A DNA stretch of 64,000 bases from Chitinophaga sancti. GTDB lineage: Bacteria; Bacteroidota; Bacteroidia; Chitinophagales; Chitinophagaceae. Positions 45,133-54,492 of this stretch are shown here, one piece after another; positions within the stretch are counted from its first letter, which is position 1, and each line of letters begins with the position of its first letter. Made by a program: the position numbers and the translations under genes. Below the pieces are notes generated by a model. The model did not search any database. It was not told the DNA's origin and worked only from the letters and a program-made list of their open reading frames with translations. The DNA lies in assembly GCF_034424315.1 (NCBI RefSeq), contig NZ_CP139972.1, positions 8,316,501-8,380,500 on the forward strand, given 5' to 3'.

Positions 45133-46764
45133 ATGCACAACGCTTATTTTCATTTTGCTGCACCGGCAAATGAACCGGTTTACAGCTATGCACCCGGATC
45201 GCCAGAAAAGGTTGCATTGAAAAAGCAACTGTCTGCCTTTAAGGCGCAACAGGCGGATATTCCTATGTACATCAACAACCAGGAAATTCGTACCGGGAAA
45301 ACTGTTGACCTGCGCCCTCCTCACGAAATCAAGCACAAACTGGGTCATTTCCACATGGGTGAAGCTGCCCATATCAATGACGCCATCGCCGCCGCACTGG
45401 CCGCCAAAGAACAATGGGCCGCTACCACCTGGGAACAACGTGCCGCCATCTTCCTGAAAGCCGCTGAGCTGATTGCAACCAAATATCGCTACCACATGAA
45501 TGCTGCGACCATGCTTGGTCAAAGCAAAAACGCCTACCAGGCAGAGATCGATAGCGCCTGCGAACTGATCGACTTCCTGCGTTACAATGTGCATTTCCTT
45601 TCAGAGATCTATAAACAACAACCTGTAAGTTCTCCAGGTGTACACAACCGTACCGAATACCGCCCCCTGGAAGGTTTCGTACTGGCCGTAACACCGTTCA
45701 ACTTCACCGCGATAGCAGGTAACCTGCCTGCTTCTGCAGCTATGTGTGGCAACGTCGTGGTTTGGAAGCCAGCTGATACCCAGGTATTCGCTGCCAACAT
45801 GTTTATGCAGATCATGATCGAAGCAGGGCTGCCTGCAGGTGTAATCAACCTCATTTATGTAGATGGTCCGAAACTTGGTGAGATCTGCTTCAGCCATCCT
45901 GATTTTGCAGGTATTCACTTCACCGGTTCTACCGCCGTGTTCCAGCATATGTGGCAGACGATCGGTCAGAACATCAATAAATACAAGGCTTACCCACGCA
46001 TAGTAGGGGAGACCGGTGGTAAAGATTTCGTGCTGGCACACAGCTCTGCGGATGCAGATGTGACAGCCATTGCACTGGCACGTGGTGCCTTCGAATACCA
46101 GGGTCAGAAATGTTCCGCAGCAAGCCGCGCTTACCTGCCTTCCAATATTGCGGAAGCGGTGAAAGCCCGTCTGCTGGCTGAACTGAAGACTATGAAAATG
46201 GGTACTGTGGAAGACTTCAGCAACTTTATCAATGCAGTGATCGACGAGCGTTCTTTCAATAAAATCGTAAATTATATTGAGAATGCGAAGAAAGATCCTG
46301 CGGCTAAGATCATTGCTGGTGGTAACTATAGTAAAACGGAAGGTTACTTCATTGAGCCTACGGTGATCGAAGTTTCAGATCCTAAATATGTAACCATGTG
46401 CGAGGAGATCTTCGGTCCTGTGCTGACGATCTACACGTATGAAGCAGATAAATTTGAAGAAATTATGAATGTGGTTGATAGCAGCTCTGCGTATGCATTG
46501 ACGGGGTCTATCATTGCACAGGATCGTTATGCAATTGATCTGGCGACTAAGAAGCTGGTGAATGCAGCAGGTAATTTCTATATTAATGATAAGCCGACTG
46601 GTGCGGTGGTAGGACAACAGCCTTTTGGTGGAGCGAGAGCTTCCGGTACCAATGACAAGGCAGGTTCTATGCTGAACCTGTACAGGTGGTTGAGTGCAAG
46701 GACAATTAAAGAGACCCTGGTGCCACCTACCGAGTATGGTTATCCTTTCGTAAAAGAAGCATAA
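45133..46764 (+). CDS. pruA: L-glutamate gamma-semialdehyde dehydrogenase (P5C dehydrogenase)
   Basis: 543 aa from the ATG at 45133; the frame is open to 45052 but the family begins near MHNAYFHFAAPANEPVYSYA. It oxidises glutamate gamma-semialdehyde to glutamate with NAD+, the last step of proline breakdown. This is the stand-alone, eukaryote-like P5CDH type. Aldehyde dehydrogenase motifs: LAVTPFNFTAIAGNLPASAA, the Rossmann segment HFTGSTAVFQHMWQTIGQNI, the general-base Glu in VGETGGKDFVLAH, the catalytic Cys in YQGQKCSAASRAYLP, and EEIFGPVLTIY. No proline dehydrogenase gene is adjacent. A hairpin terminator follows. Confidence 0.93.
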   Translation: MHNAYFHFAAPANEPVYSYAPGSPEKVALKKQLSAFKAQQADIPMYINNQEIRTGKTVDLRPPHEIKHKLGHFHMGEAAHINDAIAAALAAKEQWAATTWEQRAAIFLKAAELIATKYRYHMNAATMLGQSKNAYQAEIDSACELIDFLRYNVHFLSEIYKQQPVSSPGVHNRTEYRPLEGFVLAVTPFNFTAIAGNLPASAAMCGNVVVWKPADTQVFAANMFMQIMIEAGLPAGVINLIYVDGPKLGEICFSHPDFAGIHFTGSTAVFQHMWQTIGQNINKYKAYPRIVGETGGKDFVLAHSSADADVTAIALARGAFEYQGQKCSAASRAYLPSNIAEAVKARLLAELKTMKMGTVEDFSNFINAVIDERSFNKIVNYIENAKKDPAAKIIAGGNYSKTEGYFIEPTVIEVSDPKYVTMCEEIFGPVLTIYTYEADKFEEIMNVVDSSSAYALTGSIIAQDRYAIDLATKKLVNAAGNFYINDKPTGAVVGQQPFGGARASGTNDKAGSMLNLYRWLSARTIKETLVPPTEYGYPFVKEA

Positions 46765-46788
46765 TGGTCTTCAAAAAAGTATGAACTT

Positions 46789-46822
46789 AAAAGGGCACTT
46801 CTTCGAAAGAGTGCCCTTTTTA
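46789..46822. terminator. Bidirectional terminator between pruA and peroxiredoxin gene
   Basis: AAAAGGGCACT pairs with AGTGCCCTTTT around a 10-nt loop, with T-rich ends on both strands. Confidence 0.85.
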
Positions 46823-46889
46823 ATTCATTTGAAGATATGTTGCTATTCAGTAAAATTCCTGTTCAATTTCCTGAATGGCCCGTTTAATG

Positions 46890-47399
46890 TTATTTAATAT
46901 TCTTCAGCGCCGCCAATGCCTCCTGCACATGCTTCTCGCTATCTTTCATCGAATTGAAAGTATGCACAATCACCCCCTGCTTATCTACCACATAAGTCAC
47001 CCTTCCCGGGATCACAAACGTCTTTGGTACCCCAAATAATTTCCTTACCGTATTGGAAGTATCCGCCAGTAATGTAAATGGCAGATGATGATGCTCGGCA
47101 AACTTTTTATGCGAAGCCACCCCATCAGCACTAATTCCAATCACCTTAGCCCCATACTGGGAAAAAGAAGTATAAGCATCACGGAATGAACATGCTTCTT
47201 TCGTACATACACTGGTCTCGTCTTTTGGATAAAAATAGATGACCATGGGCTGCTTGCCCAATGCTGTACTGATATCAAAGGTATTACCATCCTGGTCCTT
47301 TAACTGAAATGCCGGTACTTTATCGCCCACTTTCAGCTGGGATTTGGAATTGCATGCAAATAAGAGGAAAGTCAATGAGAATATAAGTATGCGCTTCAT
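46890..47399 (-). CDS. Bcp-type peroxiredoxin, predicted lipoprotein
   Basis: 169 aa. Thiol peroxidase of the AhpC/TSA superfamily, PrxQ/Bcp type. The core has VGDKVPAFQLKDQDGNTFDI, then FYPKDETSVCTKEACSFRDA with the peroxidatic Cys (first of the two, VCT) and a possible resolving Cys five residues later, as in PrxQ. VIGISADGVASHKKFAEHHH and TFVIPGRVTYVVDKQGVIVH complete the fold. Unlike cytoplasmic Bcp it begins with a lipoprotein signal (LIFSLTFLLFAC), so it probably acts in the periplasm against peroxides. It is divergent from pyrR; a 14-bp inverted repeat lies between. Confidence 0.88.
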   Translation of the reverse strand: MKRILIFSLTFLLFACNSKSQLKVGDKVPAFQLKDQDGNTFDISTALGKQPMVIYFYPKDETSVCTKEACSFRDAYTSFSQYGAKVIGISADGVASHKKFAEHHHLPFTLLADTSNTVRKLFGVPKTFVIPGRVTYVVDKQGVIVHTFNSMKDSEKHVQEALAALKNIK

Positions 47400-47470
47400 A
47401 TGATAATGATTGAATTAAGTACCTGCAATATAATGATTAAAAACCTAAGCCGCTGGCAAGCCCGCCCCTG

Positions 47471-47509
47471 CAAATGATCGCATCTGCCGGCGGAGGATGC
47501 GATCATTTG
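47471..47509. repeat. Perfect 14-bp inverted repeat between divergent genes
   Basis: CAAATGATCGCATC (47471-47484) and GATGCGATCATTTG (47496-47509) are exact reverse complements around an 11-nt loop. It lies 72 nt upstream of the peroxiredoxin start and 50 nt upstream of pyrR. Its TTTG end could serve as the -33 element for a TATTTTTA at 47532-47539. Confidence 0.7.
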
Positions 47510-47558
47510 TAATATTTCAACGCATATTCCTTATTTTTACCCCCTAAAACTGCATACT

Positions 47559-48086
47559 TTGAAGACCATACTGAGTGGTACACAAGTGGCCATCACTGTT
47601 GACAGACTTTGTCACCAGCTTATCGAAAATCACGGAGACTTCTCCCAGACTGCCCTGATCGGACTTCAGCCAAGAGGTATTTATCTGGCTGACAGAATTT
47701 ATAATACCCTGCAGAAGCTGCTGCCAGATGTAAAAATCCAATACGGAAGAATTGACATCACCTTTTACCGTGATGATTTCAATAAAGGGAAAGCACTGCA
47801 TGTGCCTAACGAAACGGCTATTGATTTTTCAATTGAAAATAAGAAGGTAGTATTGATCGATGACGTATTATATACAGGTCGTACTACCCGTTCTGCATTA
47901 GATGCAATGCTGGATTTCGGCAGACCGTCTGCAGTGGAATTACTTGTTTTAATAGATCGTCGTTTTACCCGTGAGCTGCCAATACAGGCGGATTATACAG
48001 GCCGTGAAATTGATGCCGTGAATTCGGAAAAGGTGAAGGTGCGCTGGAAAGATAGGGATGGGCATGACGATGTAATTATCGAATAG
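47559..48086 (+). CDS. pyrR: PyrR: pyrimidine operon regulator / uracil phosphoribosyltransferase-like
   Basis: 175 aa with a TTG start (47559); no in-frame ATG or GTG precedes it after the last stop. The phosphoribosyltransferase fold has the PRPP-binding motif VVLIDDVLYTGRTTRSALDA and the family segments TALIGLQPRGIYLADRI and GRIDITFYRDDF. In Firmicutes PyrR binds pyr mRNA with UMP and causes attenuation; in Bacteroidota this RNA activity is not established, though pyrR next to pyrB is typical. Catalysis would be uracil plus PRPP to UMP. It is followed by pyrB after 195 nt that includes a separate pyrB promoter, so the two genes may be expressed independently. Confidence 0.92.
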   Translation: MKTILSGTQVAITVDRLCHQLIENHGDFSQTALIGLQPRGIYLADRIYNTLQKLLPDVKIQYGRIDITFYRDDFNKGKALHVPNETAIDFSIENKKVVLIDDVLYTGRTTRSALDAMLDFGRPSAVELLVLIDRRFTRELPIQADYTGREIDAVNSEKVKVRWKDRDGHDDVIIE

Positions 48087-48240
48087 GGGCAAATTTGCGG
48101 AAGATTTTAAATTTGGAATAGTGCATTGGGATGAGTCTTTTGCAGGAAGCCTTTTTTTCAATTTTTTCTTATGAATGCCATCATTCCAGCGCTATGAGCA
48201 CAACTTTTTGGTAAAAACAGGACACCGTCCGGATATTGAT

Positions 48241-48272
48241 TTTGGGTTTTGTATTCAGGTCATTTATATTTG
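48241..48272 (+). promoter_or_regulatory. Bacteroidota-type promoter of pyrB
   Basis: TTTG (48241-48244), a 20-nt spacer, and TATATTTG (48265-48272), ending 8 nt before the pyrB ATG (48281). The transcript would be leaderless or have a leader of only a few nucleotides, which leaves no room for a PyrR-type attenuator. Confidence 0.6.
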
Positions 48273-48280
48273 CATCTTAA

Positions 48281-49210
48281 ATGTCATTATCAGTAAATCA
48301 TCTCCTCGGAATTCGCGGTCTGAAGCGTCAGGATATAGAACTAATCTTTCAAACAGCAGATCAGTTCAAAGAGGTTTTACAAAGACCAATCAAAAAAGTT
48401 CCTACGCTCAGGGATACTACCATCGTTAATTTATTTTTTGAAAATTCCACCCGTACCCGTATCTCCTTCGAACTGGCGGAGAAACGTCTCGGCGCTGACG
48501 TGGTGAATTTTTCTGCCTCAGGTTCTTCCGTATCAAAAGGTGAAACCCTCATCGATACGGTGAACAACATCCTCTCCATGAAAGTGGACATGGTAGTAAT
48601 GCGACACTCGGCCAGCGGCGCGCCTCACTTCTTATCCAAACACATTCAGGTACCTATCGTAAATGCCGGTGACGGGATCAATGAACACCCGACCCAGGCA
48701 CTGCTCGATGCTTTCTCTATCCGGGAAAAGCTGGGTTCCGTAACAGGTAAGAAAATCGCCATCTGTGGCGATATCATGCACTCCCGCGTCGCCTTGTCAA
48801 ACATCTACTGCCTGAAGCAACTGGGTGCAGAGGTTACAGTCGTAGGTCCGCCTACCCTGATCCCTAAGCACATGCAGGAAGCCCTGGGTGTAAATGTCAG
48901 CTATGACATCCGCGAAACACTGGAATGGTGCGATGTTGCAAACGTACTGCGGATTCAGCTGGAAAGACAAAATACACCGCTCTTCTCTTCGCTGAGAGAA
49001 TACTCCCTGGCTTACGGTGTAAACCGCCAGCTGCTGGATAGTCTGAAGAAAGAAATTGTAATCATGCACCCCGGCCCGATCAATCGTGGCGTCGAGCTGA
49101 GCTCTGACGTAGCTGATTCCGGACATTCTATCATCCTGAATCAGGTGGAGAATGGGGTCGCTGTGAGAATGGCGGTATTATACCTGCTGGCAGGGAAGAA
49201 GGAGCACTAA
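48281..49210 (+). CDS. pyrB: Aspartate carbamoyltransferase catalytic subunit
   Basis: 309 aa. It carbamoylates aspartate in the first committed step of pyrimidine synthesis. Carbamoyl phosphate site: FFENSTRTRISFELAEKRLG (S-T-R-T) and the SGSSVSKGETLIDTVN loop; aspartate site: HPTQALLDAFSIRE and the late MHPGPINRGVELSSDVADS. IAICGDIMHSRVALSNIYCL is also typical. No regulatory subunit pyrI is adjacent, so the enzyme is probably an unregulated trimer or pairs with a distant gene. The start is very close to its promoter. The following 198 nt hold no gene and end at the convergent SusC-type gene; no strong terminator was found there. Confidence 0.95.
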   Translation: MSLSVNHLLGIRGLKRQDIELIFQTADQFKEVLQRPIKKVPTLRDTTIVNLFFENSTRTRISFELAEKRLGADVVNFSASGSSVSKGETLIDTVNNILSMKVDMVVMRHSASGAPHFLSKHIQVPIVNAGDGINEHPTQALLDAFSIREKLGSVTGKKIAICGDIMHSRVALSNIYCLKQLGAEVTVVGPPTLIPKHMQEALGVNVSYDIRETLEWCDVANVLRIQLERQNTPLFSSLREYSLAYGVNRQLLDSLKKEIVIMHPGPINRGVELSSDVADSGHSIILNQVENGVAVRMAVLYLLAGKKEH

Positions 49211-49408
49211 CAGTCAATACTAACAACCCAATAACTGTAAAACGTTTTTACCGTTTGGTAGGAACGTTTCTTTATTTTTAAAGAAGAGGTGATTTTTTAA
49301 ACAGGAAATGTCATTTTAGAAAGTAATGACCGAAAGGGGAATTTTGAGTTAACTTTTATTGCAAACAAGTTAAAAGGTTTCATGGCCCCAGGATTCTAAT
49401 TTATAAAC

Positions 49409-52400
49409 CTAAAATATCGCATTCATCCCCAATGTAAACGACCTGAAAAATGGATACTGATACCCGGTATTCGCCGCCTGCTCCGGATCATAATACCTGA
49501 TCTTCATCCTGTTAACCTCCCACAGATCCTGCCCTGAAAAATACACCCTCAAACTACTAACCAGGGGCTGTCCATGCGTAAACCTAAACGTATACCCCAG
49601 CTGCAAATTCTTCAATCGCACATACGCCGCATTCATCACCCAAAACGAGGACGGTGCCAGGTTCTGACTATACCCATCATACAACCCCGGAAATGCCGCA
49701 TACTGATTTTCCGGTGTCCAGTAATCCGTATGGATCTGCCACGGTTGTTGCCAGCCTTCCACAAACGGCATACTATACTTTGCCGGTATCATCACCTTCC
49801 GCTCCCCAATTCCCTGGAAAAACACAGAAAAATCTACTCCCTTATAAGAAAAGCCCGCATCAAATCCATAAGAATACCTCGGCTGTGAACTACCCAGGTA
49901 CACCAGGTCCCCATGATCCGCTTTCGTATAAGTACCCCCGTTAATAATTCCATCGTTATTCTGATCCACATATTTCAAATCACCCGCCGCCGTTGCCGTA
50001 CTCTGAAATGCATGGGCATTTACCTCGTCCATACTCCTGAAATACCCCTCACTCTTATATCCTAAGATCGCATTGTAAGGCAATCCATCCAATCCCTTAT
50101 TATTTCCGGCCAACCATGCCGTGTTTCCATCAGTACTCTGTATCTTATTCTGCCCGTCAAACAAATTCGCATTCACCCAATAACTAAATGCTCCCCGGTT
50201 ATCTCTCCATCCCAGGTTCAACTCCCATCCCCATGAACGCATACTCCCTATAAAGAAAGAAGGATAGGCATAATTGTACGGAGGTAGTGTCTGTTCCGCT
50301 ATTTGTATCCCTGGGTTATGCTTTACAAAATAATCCGCTGTAAATGTCAGCCTGCCCTTCAGGAAAGCCATGTCCAGTCCTGCATTGGTTGTATTAATCG
50401 TTTCCCAGTTATTATTACCCGGCATATACCTGTCGTTATAGTCCTCATTCAGTAAAGGATATGTCTGCGGATACATGAGCTGATCGCGATAGTTATAATC
50501 ATTCAACCCGCCCCGCCAGTTGAAATTTCCCAGCAAGCCCCAGGATGCTCTCAGCTTAAACTCATCAAAGAATCGGAATGTATGCCCGAACCATTTCTCA
50601 TTATTCAGGCGCCAGCCACCGGAAAATGAAGGGAAGATATGCTGACGCGTTATAGCCCCCATCCCGGTACTGTTGTAGAACAACCGTGCTGCTACTACAT
50701 TCGCTTCCAGCAGGTAACGATCATTGAAGTTATAATTCAGGCGTGTAAACAGAGAACCCTGTGAGCCGGAAGCCTTGAACCAACGCATCTCAGCATATTC
50801 CGGGTTATTGAAGGCAACATTAGCGATCTCATTATTTGTCACATTATAAAGTGAAGAGATCTTCTGACGCTGATAATGACTTTCGTAGGCATAGCCCCCA
50901 AGTATATGAATAGTATTGAGTTTACCGGCAGGAATATCATAATCAGCAAGCAATTGCAGGCTGTGTTGAACTTCCAGCAGATCGCCTTTTTTGAGTGAAT
51001 TGGGATCATTGATGCTGTTCACGTAACCATTACCGTTATAGTATCGGATGATTTGCTTGCCAAGACCATCATAATAATGTGTGATCTGCGGACTATAGAC
51101 TGCTTTCAGCGTCAAGCCTTTCACCGGGTTCTCCGCTTTCAGGCTAAATGTGGCATCTGCAAATGACGTTTGTTCGTCACGTTTACCACCATTCTGCAAA
51201 AGTGAAATCGGGTTATACCCGGCTGTGTAATTGCTTGTATTCGGCACGTAGGTAGGTAAGTATCCCGGTGCCTGGTACAGATAATTCAATAAACCATTGT
51301 ATCCATCTACCCGATACCCCGGAGACTCCGTATGGCTTTTTGCATACTGCAGGCTTGTCTCCAGGCTGATCATATCGCTGAATCGGTTATTGATATTGAA
51401 TTGTACGTTGTTCCTGTTGGTATTGTCCGGCCCTGTCTTAAACAGACCCTGACGGGCAAATGTGCCTAATGAAAGCAGGTATTGATGCGCTGAATTTCCA
51501 CCACGTGCACTGACATTGAAATTGGAAACAGAGCTGTTCTGCCGGGTCACATTTTCCAGGGGATTGTTATCATAATAATACTTGTAATCTCCGTTCAGAT
51601 CCCGCACTGCACCAATAGAGGGATCTTTCATGTAGTTAATTTCCTGGTCTGACCACACAGGGGCCATACCGGCATTGATCGCTGCTGTATTCTGCAAAGC
51701 TGCAGCCTGCCAGGAGTGCATGCGTTTGGGTAAGTTGATGGGGTGTTCCAGGCCAAAGAGGCTGTTGTACTCTACGTTCGTCTTACCTGCTTTGCCTCTT
51801 TTGGTAGTTACGAGTACCACGCCACTGGCTCCCTGCGGGCTATAAATACTTGCGGCGGCAGCATCTTTCAGCACGGAAACGGATTCAATATCGTTGGGAT
51901 TGAGTAATGCTATAGAGCCGGGGGCGCCATCTACAAGTACAAGGGGATCGCTGTTATTACCGGAGGAGAGGCCACGGATCTGCAGGTTAAATCCTTCCTT
52001 ACCTGGTTGGCCATTGAGGCGGGTTACCAGTAAACCGGGAGCCGTACCCTGTAAGGCGGCCATCACGTTCGTCACCGGGCGGCTTTTCAGCCGGCGGCCT
52101 TCAATTTTGGTAATGGCTCCGTTGATGTTGGCCCTTGTCTGGATACCATAACCAATGATGACGAGGTCATTCAGAATTTTGGTATCACCTATCAGCAGTA
52201 TGTCGAGGTTTCTTCTTTGTTTGAGCGGAATTTCCTGTCCTTCGTACCCGATCAGGGAAATCTGTAATACGGCATCTCCATTATTTACGGTTAATTTGAA
52301 GTGGCCGGTTTCGTTGGTACTGGCGCCATTGCGGGTACCTTTTTCCCGGATGGAAACCCCGGCCAGCGGCTTTTCGCCGTCGGAGATCACCCCTGATATG

Positions 52401-52819
52401 GTGAATATTTCCGGTTCGGGTTTGACGGGAATCTTGGGCACCCCACTTACGGGAGCGGATTGCAGGATCGGGAATACGATGATCTGGCTGTTCCTGACCT
52501 CAAAAGTGTTCCTGGTACCGGAAAATAACTGTTGCAGCACATTCGTCAATGGCTGGTGATTAGCAACAATAGAAACGCTCCTGGAATTTTCTATGACGGT
52601 GGAGGAAATGGCGAAGGTGAGGCCGGTCTGTTTTTCGATGAGGCGTAATACCTGTCGGAGGGGGGTGCGGTATACTTTCAGGGTGACATGAATGGTGTCT
52701 GCATCCTGGGCCTTCACTTGCGGGCATGCCAAAAGAAGCCCTATACATGCACAAAAAAGTGCTATGTAACAGCGCTTATAAAAAGCGGCCTTCCGAAGTG
52801 CCATATGAGTTTCCTGCAT
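49409..52819 (-). CDS. SusC-type TonB-dependent transporter with N-terminal STN signalling domain
   Basis: 1136 aa; a second ATG five codons downstream (52804) is equally possible. After a signal peptide (ALFCACIGLLLACPQVKA) comes an STN (secretin/TonB N-terminal) domain at about 43-118 (VYRTPLRQVLRLIEKQTGLT), then a carboxypeptidase-regulatory-like domain (ISGVISDGEKPLAGVSIREK), the plug (LNDLVIIGYGIQTRANINGA; AAAASIYSPQGASGVVLVTT) and a barrel ending in Phe (FTLGMNAIF). The STN domain contacts FecR, so binding of the substrate outside activates the sigma factor. Order sigma-FecR-transporter on one strand agrees. No SusD gene follows: the next gene is pyrB on the opposite strand. The ligand is unknown; it may be a glycan, peptide or iron chelate. 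Confidence 0.92.
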   Translation of the reverse strand: MQETHMALRKAAFYKRCYIALFCACIGLLLACPQVKAQDADTIHVTLKVYRTPLRQVLRLIEKQTGLTFAISSTVIENSRSVSIVANHQPLTNVLQQLFSGTRNTFEVRNSQIIVFPILQSAPVSGVPKIPVKPEPEIFTISGVISDGEKPLAGVSIREKGTRNGASTNETGHFKLTVNNGDAVLQISLIGYEGQEIPLKQRRNLDILLIGDTKILNDLVIIGYGIQTRANINGAITKIEGRRLKSRPVTNVMAALQGTAPGLLVTRLNGQPGKEGFNLQIRGLSSGNNSDPLVLVDGAPGSIALLNPNDIESVSVLKDAAAASIYSPQGASGVVLVTTKRGKAGKTNVEYNSLFGLEHPINLPKRMHSWQAAALQNTAAINAGMAPVWSDQEINYMKDPSIGAVRDLNGDYKYYYDNNPLENVTRQNSSVSNFNVSARGGNSAHQYLLSLGTFARQGLFKTGPDNTNRNNVQFNINNRFSDMISLETSLQYAKSHTESPGYRVDGYNGLLNYLYQAPGYLPTYVPNTSNYTAGYNPISLLQNGGKRDEQTSFADATFSLKAENPVKGLTLKAVYSPQITHYYDGLGKQIIRYYNGNGYVNSINDPNSLKKGDLLEVQHSLQLLADYDIPAGKLNTIHILGGYAYESHYQRQKISSLYNVTNNEIANVAFNNPEYAEMRWFKASGSQGSLFTRLNYNFNDRYLLEANVVAARLFYNSTGMGAITRQHIFPSFSGGWRLNNEKWFGHTFRFFDEFKLRASWGLLGNFNWRGGLNDYNYRDQLMYPQTYPLLNEDYNDRYMPGNNNWETINTTNAGLDMAFLKGRLTFTADYFVKHNPGIQIAEQTLPPYNYAYPSFFIGSMRSWGWELNLGWRDNRGAFSYWVNANLFDGQNKIQSTDGNTAWLAGNNKGLDGLPYNAILGYKSEGYFRSMDEVNAHAFQSTATAAGDLKYVDQNNDGIINGGTYTKADHGDLVYLGSSQPRYSYGFDAGFSYKGVDFSVFFQGIGERKVMIPAKYSMPFVEGWQQPWQIHTDYWTPENQYAAFPGLYDGYSQNLAPSSFWVMNAAYVRLKNLQLGYTFRFTHGQPLVSSLRVYFSGQDLWEVNRMKIRYYDPEQAANTGYQYPFFRSFTLGMNAIF

Positions 52820-52836
52820 TTTTTCTCCGGAAGTAC

Positions 52837-53847
52837 TTAATAAATTTCTACGAGGCTATCTTTCTGAATGGTATGTACCTGCAGTGTTTTTGACAGGATG
52901 TCCAGTACTTCAGAAAGGGATTCCTTATGGAAGGTTGCAATCAGCTTTTTATCGGCCACCGCATCACCTTTCAGTACGATATGTACTTTGTAATAATCTT
53001 CGAGTATATCAGCTACTTCAGACAATGGGGCATCGTCGAAGGTCAGCTGACCAGTTTTCCATGCGATGGGATTATTATTTCTATGATGACGGGTCGTGAT
53101 GCTTTCTGCGGCAAGGAGCATATCTGCTTCCTGGCCGGGTGTGAGGATTACTGATTGGTGCTTGTTTTTGTAAATCGCTCTTACTTTACCGCTCTGTACG
53201 AAGACTTTTACTCCCTGTTTGGTTTCTTTTACATCGAAGGAGGTACCGAGTACTTCAATGTCCACATTTTTCAGGTGAACGGTGAATGGTTTTTCAGGCA
53301 TATGCCTGACGTCTACAAATACTTCTCCCTGCTGTACATATACTTCGCGGGTATCGCCTTTGAAGTGGCGGGGATATTTGACAGAGGTATGTGCATTCAG
53401 ATAGAGCCTGGTACCATCTGGTAACAGGAGACTATCTTTATTTTGTGCAGTTTGTTGGGTCGTATACATTGGCTGACGAACCAGGAGGTAAGTTCCTGCC
53501 ATCAGGAGCACAGAAGCGGCTGCTGCCCACCAGTAACGGTGAATAGGTTTCCGCGTCTGAATAATAGGAGTTGAGGTGGATGTGGCAGGAGAGAGGGGGC
53601 TGTCGCCGGAGAGGATCTCTTCCGTGGCGAACAGGGTTTCCAGTCTTTGCCATTGTTGCGTAGTATTGTAGGTCGCTGCTGATGGTATCAGGTCGTCACC
53701 TTGCCATAAGGCTTTGGTTTCGAGAAAGATATCCAAATTGGCAGCATCCTGTTGCAACCATTCATCCAGTGAACGTTTGTGCTCCTCATTTCCTGGTTCT
53801 TCCAGGTAGTGGATAACGACATCGATATCAGGTTGCTGTAGTTTCAT
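52837..53847 (-). CDS. FecR-family anti-sigma factor
   Basis: 336 aa. It spans the inner membrane and relays the transporter signal to the ECF sigma factor. N-terminal cytoplasmic part (about 1-100) with VIHYLEEPGNEEHKRSLDEW, where the sigma factor is bound; one membrane helix (YWWAAAASVLLMAGTYLLV, about 105-123); then the FecR domain with LPDGTRLYLNAHTSVKYPRH, GEVFVDVRHMPEKPFTVHLK and VDIEVLGTSFDVKETKQGV. The C-terminal DUF4974-like STN-partner region includes PLSEVADILEDYYKVHIVLK. It lies 17 nt upstream of the STN-SusC gene and 102 nt downstream of the sigma factor gene, all on the minus strand. Confidence 0.93.
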   Translation of the reverse strand: MKLQQPDIDVVIHYLEEPGNEEHKRSLDEWLQQDAANLDIFLETKALWQGDDLIPSAATYNTTQQWQRLETLFATEEILSGDSPLSPATSTSTPIIQTRKPIHRYWWAAAASVLLMAGTYLLVRQPMYTTQQTAQNKDSLLLPDGTRLYLNAHTSVKYPRHFKGDTREVYVQQGEVFVDVRHMPEKPFTVHLKNVDIEVLGTSFDVKETKQGVKVFVQSGKVRAIYKNKHQSVILTPGQEADMLLAAESITTRHHRNNNPIAWKTGQLTFDDAPLSEVADILEDYYKVHIVLKGDAVADKKLIATFHKESLSEVLDILSKTLQVHTIQKDSLVEIY

Positions 53848-53949
53848 CTCTTACTATTAATACAATCAAAAATAAACTTACCATTAGTTCCCGGGGAAAA
53901 TTTTTAACATTTTCCTGGACATCTATATATATTATATATGTATGCCCCT

Positions 53950-54492
53950 CTACTGCTGATTAAGCAGACCCAACCTGATTTTTTTGAGTGCGGTGGTAAG
54001 GTGTGTGTATACTGTATTGATGGAAATATTTAACTGTGCCGAAATTTCTGCGGGCGACAATCCTTTTATACGGCTCATCTCAAACACCCTCCTGCATTGT
54101 TCAGGCAGTTTTTCTAAAATGGAGAGATACTGGGCTTCCAGTTCTTTATGTTCCAGCAGGAGGTGCTCAATAGTGCCGGGTTCCTGTGTTTGTTGTTGTT
54201 CTTTGGCGTAAGCCTGCTGCCTTTGGGTCTTTTTAATACGGTTGAGGCAGGTGTTCACTGTGGCGCGGGCCAGGTAGTGCTGGATGGGTGCACGCTCGTC
54301 CAGGTTTTCGGCGGTTCGCCACAGGTTTAGGAATACATCCTGCACAATATCCTGCGCTTCTTCCTGATCCTTCAGGTAGCGCAAGGCAATGCTGAACATG
54401 GATGGCGAAAACTGATTGAATATAATTTCAAATATTTGTTTATCCCTGTTCCGGACCCCGGTGACTATATCTGTATTGTTGAGCGGCAGCAT
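53950..54492 (-). CDS. ECF RNA polymerase sigma factor (FecI-like)
   Basis: 180 aa. Sigma-70 region 2 covers about residues 10-90 (IFEIIFNQFSPSMFSIALRY, DIVQDVFLNLWRTAENLDER) and region 4 about 115-170 (LPEQCRRVFEMSRIKGLSPA, EISAQLNISINTVYTHLTTA). It directs transcription of the FecR/STN-SusC genes when the transporter is engaged. It is the first gene of the unit. The upstream region has a T8A8 tract (54683-54698) and, on the divergent side, the putative RNA gene. Its own promoter was not identified. Confidence 0.93.
   Translation of the reverse strand: MLPLNNTDIVTGVRNRDKQIFEIIFNQFSPSMFSIALRYLKDQEEAQDIVQDVFLNLWRTAENLDERAPIQHYLARATVNTCLNRIKKTQRQQAYAKEQQQTQEPGTIEHLLLEHKELEAQYLSILEKLPEQCRRVFEMSRIKGLSPAEISAQLNISINTVYTHLTTALKKIRLGLLNQQ

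Noticed and set aside
47400..47558. PyrR-binding attenuator in the pyrR leader
   Set aside because: The hairpin has no following T-run and no recognisable anti-terminator; the pyrB promoter lies too close to the start codon to hold one either.
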